From the NCBI GenBank assembly GCA_016795125.1, contig JAEUIG010000717.1, forward strand, positions 1-9,279: a stretch of 9,279 nucleotides of DNA, written 5' to 3'. The notes beneath the pieces are model-generated. The model worked only from the letters and a program-made list of their open reading frames with translations, did no database searches and was not told where the DNA came from. Origin of the DNA: Planctomycetaceae bacterium (GTDB taxonomy: Bacteria > Planctomycetota > Planctomycetia > Planctomycetales > Planctomycetaceae). How positions within the stretch are numbered: the stretch's first letter is position 1; every line of letters starts with the position of its first letter. The position numbers were made by a program, and so were the translations under genes. Shown one piece after another: positions 6,642 to 9,279 of this stretch.

Positions 6642-6884
6642 TCACAGAGCGAATCCATCGCCGTTCATCCGGGACAGGCCGATTCCTGCAGGATTTGCGG
6701 CCGTTTCCCGCGACGCCGTCGCGCCGCCACCGGGCGGCGCGGGAATTGCATCCCCGACTTCGGTCCCTGTCCAGCTGGTGTTCCCGTCCGTGCGCTCCAG
6801 GACCACTTTCCCACCGATGAAAAATCGAGCCAGAAACCACGCTTCGCTCGCATTCTCCGCAGAACCTGCTAGCATCTTGAGCAT
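6642..6884 (-). CDS. Possible 80-residue hypothetical protein
   Basis: This leftward frame starts with ATG at 6884, preceded by GGGGAG four bases upstream, a better ribosome site than that of the DMFase-like gene 118 bp downstream. The protein has no signal peptide or membrane helix. Residues 16-31 (WFLARFFIGGKVVLER) are amphipathic, and the rest is Gly/Ala/Pro/Thr-rich and looks disordered. I recognise no family. Codon third positions are only moderately G/C-rich compared with its neighbours. It could be a leader peptide gene or a chance frame in the divergent promoter region. Confidence 0.25.
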   Translation of the reverse strand: MLKMLAGSAENASEAWFLARFFIGGKVVLERTDGNTSWTGTEVGDAIPAPPGGGATASRETAANPAGIGLSRMNGDGFAL

Positions 6885-6966
6885 ACCGCTCCCCTGCGGT
6901 GCGTTGCGTCAGCAACATCCTGTGCCGTCCGTCGACGCACTCAGGCATGCGGGCAGGGAGGGAACT

Positions 6967-7338
6967 ATGGCTGCAGTCGCTCGCAGTCACTTCCCCGTGG
7001 AAGTGGGATGTGACTTGTCTCAGTCTCGGTCTGTGGCGCTGGATGATCCCGTGCCCTCGGACAGCACGCTCGCGGTGATGGAACCGCAATACTGCGCCGA
7101 AGAGCTGCACCGGATCGAATCCGAAGTCCGCCGCGCCCTCATCGCGCAGCCCGATCTCCACTTCAAGGTGCTGATCGTGCGACGCGTGAAGGATGGCGTG
7201 TGCCTCGAAGGGGTCGTCGACGCCGATGACGGCGCACCCGACATCACCCAGTTGGCCGGACAGGTCGACGACGTCGGCTTCGTGATCAACCGGCTGATGG
7301 TGCGCACACCCCGGCATCAGCTCCGCACGCGCTGCTGA
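6967..7338 (+). CDS. Small BON-domain-like protein
   Basis: This is a 123-residue protein. The start at 6967 is supported by a strong ribosome site, GGGAGG at 6956-6961; a later Met38 (7078) directly before the folded part has no such site. Residues about 48-114 follow the BON (OsmY/nodulation) pattern: helix IESEVRRALIAQPDL, strand FKVLIVRRVKDGVCLEGVV, then a helix and the closing strand VDDVGFVINRLMV. BON domains usually bind membranes, phospholipid or partner proteins; in OsmY they act in the periplasm. No signal peptide is seen here (the N-terminus is mixed and polar), so a cytosolic location is more likely. The domain is single and the N-terminal 45 residues are unassigned. A hairpin (6988-7005) lies early in the coding region, and another follows the stop. 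It appears to be a single-gene unit, divergent from the DMFase-like gene. Confidence 0.75.
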   Translation: MAAVARSHFPVEVGCDLSQSRSVALDDPVPSDSTLAVMEPQYCAEELHRIESEVRRALIAQPDLHFKVLIVRRVKDGVCLEGVVDADDGAPDITQLAGQVDDVGFVINRLMVRTPRHQLRTRC

Positions 7339-7366
7339 CGCGAACGAGTCGTCGGTTCAGCGGAAC

Positions 7367-7387
7367 GCGCGCTGCATGGCAGCGCGC
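7367..7387 (+). terminator. Hairpin after the BON-like gene
   Basis: GCGCGCTGC (7367-7375), loop ATG, GCAGCGCGC (7379-7387) form a perfect 9-bp G/C stem starting 28 bases after the stop codon. The following CTTCGCTCCCTTT is pyrimidine-rich but not a clean T-run, so this is a probable but imperfect transcript end. Confidence 0.5.
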
Positions 7388-7489
7388 CTTCGCTCCCTTT
7401 ATGCGCTCTCGCTTCGCAGTCTCCCGGCGGCGGCCGCTCACGTCCCACCGGCGCCCGCACGAATCCGCCGGCACGGGTCGGTGCGCACG

Positions 7490-7519
7490 AAAAAACCCCG
7501 GTCGGGATCGACCGGGGTT
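7490..7519 (-). terminator. Rho-independent terminator of the tRNA-Leu gene
   Basis: On the minus strand AACCCCGGTCG pairs with CGACCGGGGTT around a 4-base loop (11-bp perfect stem, 7494-7519) and is followed by six T (complement of 7490-7495). It begins eight bases after the 3' end of the tRNA. This is the clearest intrinsic terminator in the window. Confidence 0.92.
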
Positions 7520-7526
7520 GCTCCGA

Positions 7527-7611
7527 TGGCCTCGACTGGAGTCGAACCAGCACGTCCTTTACGGACACTAGGTCCTGAACCTAGCGCGTCTGCCAATTCC
7601 GCCACGAGGCC
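7527..7611 (-). tRNA. tRNA-Leu (anticodon CAG)
   Basis: The 85-base minus-strand RNA folds as a class II tRNA. The acceptor stem is GGCCTCG with CGAGGCC, the discriminator is A, and the D-arm runs GCGGAATTGGCAGACGC. The anticodon stem CTAGG/CCTAG encloses the loop TTCAGGA, giving anticodon CAG (reads CUG). The long variable arm GTCC-GTAAA-GGAC is typical of leucine tRNAs. The T-arm is GCTGG-TTCGACT-CCAGT. The CCA end is not encoded, so it would be added by the tRNA nucleotidyltransferase. A perfect terminator follows. It is a single tRNA with no neighbouring tRNA or integrase gene and no sign of a disrupted 3' end. Confidence 0.97.
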
Positions 7612-7904
7612 GTGGACAGCGTGATCTTGAGACTCCGGCGGAAACGTCGAGGTTCGCGGGGCTTTCAGACGCCGCAATCTTCGCAATCCTGCCGGGGCTG
7701 ACACGCGGGCAGCACAGCATGCTATCGACCGACGGCGCGGGGAGCAAGCATCGAAAACCAAGTCGAGGCTGCCGTCTCCAATGCCCCTTTAAGCAGCGTT
7801 CCTGAACTGCCTTGATCACTCGTATTGACGCCGGTTGCGGGCAGCGACCCTCGCATCTACGCTGTCCGCTGTCCCGCGTCCGTCCGCAATCAAGGCCTGT
7901 CGAA

Positions 7905-8600
7905 ATGCACCGAAACGCCCGGAAATCCCTCGTCCTGGCATTCGCCGCCGTCGCGGCCTTCCACGCGGCGGCAGCCCTCGCCGCCGACCCGTCCGAGCTG
8001 CCCGTCATGTTCGCCGACGACTTCGAGTCCGGCGACCTCTCTCGCTGGAAAGCGACCGATCCGGAGGCCTGGCGACTGGCGGCCGATGGCGACCGGCACA
8101 TTCTCCAGCAGTTCGCCGCCAGCAAAGTGCAGACGGAGGTGCGTTCACCGTTCAACCGCGCCGTGGTCAGCGGCCTGTGCGTCGGCGATTTTCAGTTCGA
8201 CGTCGACGTCCAGTCCACGGCCCGGGACTATCCGCATCGCGACGTCTGCCTGTTCTTCGGCTACCAGGATCCGACGCACTTCTACTACGTGCATCTCGGC
8301 CAGCGGGCCGACGACCATGCGAACCAGATTTTCATCGTCAACCAGGCGCCGCGCGTCAAGATTTCCACGACCTCGAGCGAGGGGACGCCGTGGAACAACG
8401 ACTGGCACCACGTACGGATTGTCCGCCGCGCCGAGTCCGGGGAAATCGCCGTCTACTTCGATAGCATGGAAACTCCGGTCATGACCGCCACGGACACAAC
8501 CTTCCAGTGGGGCACCGTTGGAGTCGGCACCTTCGACGACACCGCCAACTTCAACAACGTCCACCTCCGCGGCGAGACCGTCGACCACGCGCAAAACTGA
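7905..8600 (+). CDS. Secreted LamG/concanavalin-like (jelly-roll) protein
   Basis: The start at 7905 gives a clear signal peptide: MHRNARK, then a hydrophobic Ala-rich core and ALA-A cleavage near residue 26. AAGG lies about nine bases upstream; the frame extends back to 7812, but that part is not signal-like. The mature 205 residues read as one beta-sandwich of the concanavalin-like/LamG or DUF1080-like type. Markers are the opening FADDFESGDLSRWKATD (36-52), GDFQFDVDVQ (94-103), VCLFFGYQDPTHFYYVHLG (114-132), NNDWHHVRIVRR (164-175), a central strand IAVYFDSMETPVM (181-193) and the closing WGTVGVGTFDDTANFNNVHL (202-221). Such domains bind carbohydrate or, in some relatives, hydrolyse glycosides; no catalytic pair can be assigned. 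It probably acts in the periplasm or outside the cell. It is flanked by a tRNA gene and a repeat-rich gap, and appears monocistronic. Confidence 0.82.
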   Translation: MHRNARKSLVLAFAAVAAFHAAAALAADPSELPVMFADDFESGDLSRWKATDPEAWRLAADGDRHILQQFAASKVQTEVRSPFNRAVVSGLCVGDFQFDVDVQSTARDYPHRDVCLFFGYQDPTHFYYVHLGQRADDHANQIFIVNQAPRVKISTTSSEGTPWNNDWHHVRIVRRAESGEIAVYFDSMETPVMTATDTTFQWGTVGVGTFDDTANFNNVHLRGETVDHAQN

Positions 8601-8637
8601 TCCCTGCTTCCTCCCTCCCCTCGCTCCGCAGACAGGG

Positions 8638-8733
8638 CCGATTTTGTTCGACACGATGAGTGCGGTCGTTCAGCCGACTGTCCCACTGTCGAAAGGTCAA
8701 GTGCCAGTGCCGCCCAATTCTGTTCGGCACGAA
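8638..8733. repeat. Dispersed repeat, two tandem copies of a TTCGGCACGAT motif
   Basis: CCGATTTTGTTCGACACGAT (8638-8657) and CCAATTCTGTTCGGCACGAA (8714-8733) are direct copies 76 bases apart. The first copy with its 33 following bases (8638-8690) aligns without gaps to the reverse complement of 1915-1967, with 41 of 53 matches and an identical spacing of 11 bases between the CGAT end and the TTCAGCC block. The second copy lacks that following block. Confidence 0.6.
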
Positions 8734-8791
8734 TGATGCTGCTCGCGTGCGTCGACTGGCGAGTTTCGCAGCTTCAGCGTCGCCTGCAGTC

Positions 8792-8808
8792 CGACCCCAG
8801 CGGGGTCG
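8792..8808. repeat. Short palindrome, 7-bp stem
   Basis: CGACCCC (8792-8798), loop AGC, GGGGTCG (8802-8808) form a perfect stem. It is the first of three palindromes within 120 bases and is separated from the next by ten bases. Confidence 0.5.
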
Positions 8809-8818
8809 CAGATTGTAG

Positions 8819-8868
8819 CCGGGGGTTGAGCGCAGCTCGCCGTCAGGCGAGCAGAGCGATACCCCCGG
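8819..8868. repeat. Nested palindrome (outer 8-bp, inner 7-bp stem)
   Basis: The outer arms CCGGGGGT (8819-8826) and ACCCCCGG (8861-8868) are perfectly complementary. Inside them GCTCGCC (8835-8841), loop GTCA, GGCGAGC (8846-8852) make a second perfect stem, with eight unpaired or partly paired bases on each side. The symmetric nested layout is typical of a mobile palindromic repeat unit and could form a cruciform or a stable RNA hairpin. Confidence 0.65.
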
Positions 8869-8880
8869 TCAGCGTCTTCT

Positions 8881-8908
8881 CCCTCCCCCCGTTTTTTCGG
8901 GGGGAGGG
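8881..8908. repeat. REP-like palindrome with T6 loop
   Basis: CCCTCCCCCCG (8881-8891), loop TTTTTT, CGGGGGGAGGG (8898-8908) form a perfect 11-bp stem, followed by CCGGAGAGGGGGG. The arms and the flanking G-rich tail resemble the inverted repeat at 1269-1324, where the same kind of arms enclose a 30-base loop. Confidence 0.65.
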
Positions 8909-9041
8909 CCGGAGAGGGGGGAACGAACGGTGAGTGCGTACGCCACGCAGTGCGGCGATGTCACCGTCATCGCATGGAATCCTGCACGCACCACCTCAGC
9001 CCTCGCGCGAACTCAACGTCCTCTCCGCCCCGCCGCCAAGC

Positions 9042-9279
9042 TCACCCAATCCCAAACAGCTTCAACAGCAGCCACGTCCAATACGCCGTCAGTGCGGCAA
9101 CCGCTCCCAGGAGCACCAGCAGCCCCAGCAGGATCGCACCGACGAACAGACCGTCGGATCGCCGAGCCGCGCGCCGCTCCACATGGCCGGCCCCCAGATT
9201 GCGCTGCAGCAGCGCCACGTTCCGGTTATTCGCCTTGTACGCCACGTCGAACACGTCGCCCAGAAATGGCAACGCGCCC
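9042..9279 (-). CDS. DUF4112-type membrane protein, C-terminal part only
   Basis: The frame is open to the window edge, so the N-terminus lies beyond it; 78 residues remain. The visible part begins GALPFLGDVFDVAYKANNRN, which matches the conserved PxxGDxFDxxxKANxRN stretch of DUF4112 proteins, where it is followed by LLxRxL as seen here (VALLQRNLG). A charged linker (HVERRAARRSD) leads to one strong C-terminal hydrophobic segment (about residues 43-74, LFVGAILLGLLVLLGAV and onwards) ending LFGIG. The biochemical role of DUF4112 proteins is not known to me. It is convergent with the LamG-like gene. A TTG at 9272 should not be taken as the start, since homology continues upstream of it. Confidence 0.8.
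   Translation of the reverse strand, partial: GALPFLGDVFDVAYKANNRNVALLQRNLGAGHVERRAARRSDGLFVGAILLGLLVLLGAVAALTAYWTWLLLKLFGIG

Larger units (their letters stand above)
6524..6966. other. Divergent intergenic region
   Basis: These 443 bases separate the leftward DMFase-like gene from the rightward BON-like gene and should hold the promoters of both. Visible contents are the TTTGTA-N5-TACAAA palindrome (6614-6630), a small leftward frame with a ribosome-like site (6642-6884) and a 5-bp inverted repeat ACCGC/GCGGT (6885-6900). I could not define promoters with confidence. Confidence 0.5.
8601..9041. other. Repeat-rich gap between convergent genes
   Basis: These 441 bases lie between the ends of the LamG-like gene and the leftward DUF4112-type gene and hold no credible gene. 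They contain a tandem pair of the TTCGGCACGAT repeat (8638-8733) and three perfect palindromes in close succession (8792-8808, 8819-8868, 8881-8908). From 8935 to 9041 I see nothing notable. Confidence 0.7.

Noticed and set aside
4883..6820. Long rightward open frame (645 codons) opposite the DMFase-like gene
   Set aside because: Same cause: low-complexity Arg/Pro/Val-rich translation, no ribosome site, and full overlap with a recognisable secreted protein on the other strand.
6988..7005. Perfect 7-bp hairpin CACTTCC-CCGT-GGAAGTG near the start of the BON-like gene, considered as a riboswitch or attenuator
   Set aside because: It lies within the coding region when the start with the strong ribosome site is used, has no alternative pairing partner that I could see and no T-tract. 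It would matter only if the later Met at 7078 were the true start.
6493..7317. Leftward 274-codon frame opposite the BON-like gene
   Set aside because: It overlaps the BON-like gene and the start of the DMFase-like gene, shows no family features, and the BON-like gene has the stronger ribosome site.
7490..7611. tRNA-Leu 3' end considered as an integration site for a mobile island
   Set aside because: The tRNA is followed at once by its own perfect terminator, no integrase or second copy of the tRNA end is present, and flanking genes look ordinary.
8733..8933. Rightward 66-codon open frame in the repeat-rich gap
   Set aside because: It is made up of the palindromes themselves, has no ribosome site and gives a low-complexity product.
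8601..9041. Clustered palindromes considered as a CRISPR array or integron attachment site
   Set aside because: There is no regular repeat-spacer periodicity, the three palindromes differ in sequence, and no cas or integrase gene is visible.

Overview
The window is high-GC (by eye above 60 %) and looks like part of a Planctomycetota chromosome. This assignment is inferred from the mix of families: a secreted protein with pre-peptidase C-terminal (PPC) type domains, a secreted relative of the N,N-dimethylformamidase large subunit, a secreted LamG/concanavalin-like protein and a DUF4112-type membrane protein. Loosely packed genes with G/C-rich palindromes in the gaps also fit. No phage, transposase, CRISPR or plasmid genes were seen.

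Layout. Positions 3-1244 (+) hold the C-terminal 413 residues of a flavin-containing monooxygenase whose start lies before the window. A 91-residue two-helix membrane protein follows (1501-1776, +). It converges on a leftward set of three genes. In transcription order these are a secreted DMFase-large-subunit-like protein (6523-5018), a secreted PPC-domain protein (4997-3354, 20 bp later) and a GT-B glycosyltransferase (3294-2029, 59 bp later, with a hairpin in the gap). To the right of this set, and divergent from it, is a small BON-like protein (6967-7338, +). Next come a leftward tRNA-Leu(CAG) with a textbook terminator (7611-7490), a secreted LamG-like protein (7905-8600, +) and the C-terminal end of a leftward DUF4112-type protein (9279-9042) that is cut by the window edge.

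How the genes may work together. The two leftward secreted proteins are tightly coupled and probably co-transcribed; the glycosyltransferase may be part of the same unit or separately controlled. A joint envelope or extracellular-polymer role is possible but is inference only. The other genes look like independent units.

Repeats. The most distinctive unexplained signal is a dispersed repeat with the core TTCGGCACGAT. It occurs as two converging copies at 1840-1967 and as two tandem copies at 8638-8733. Both sites lie between convergent genes. A second palindromic class, with CCCTCTCCCCCGA-like arms, also occurs in the two gaps 1269-1324 and 8881-8908. A clearly new multi-gene system was not found; the DMFase-like/PPC gene pair and the repeat families are the best candidates for follow-up.
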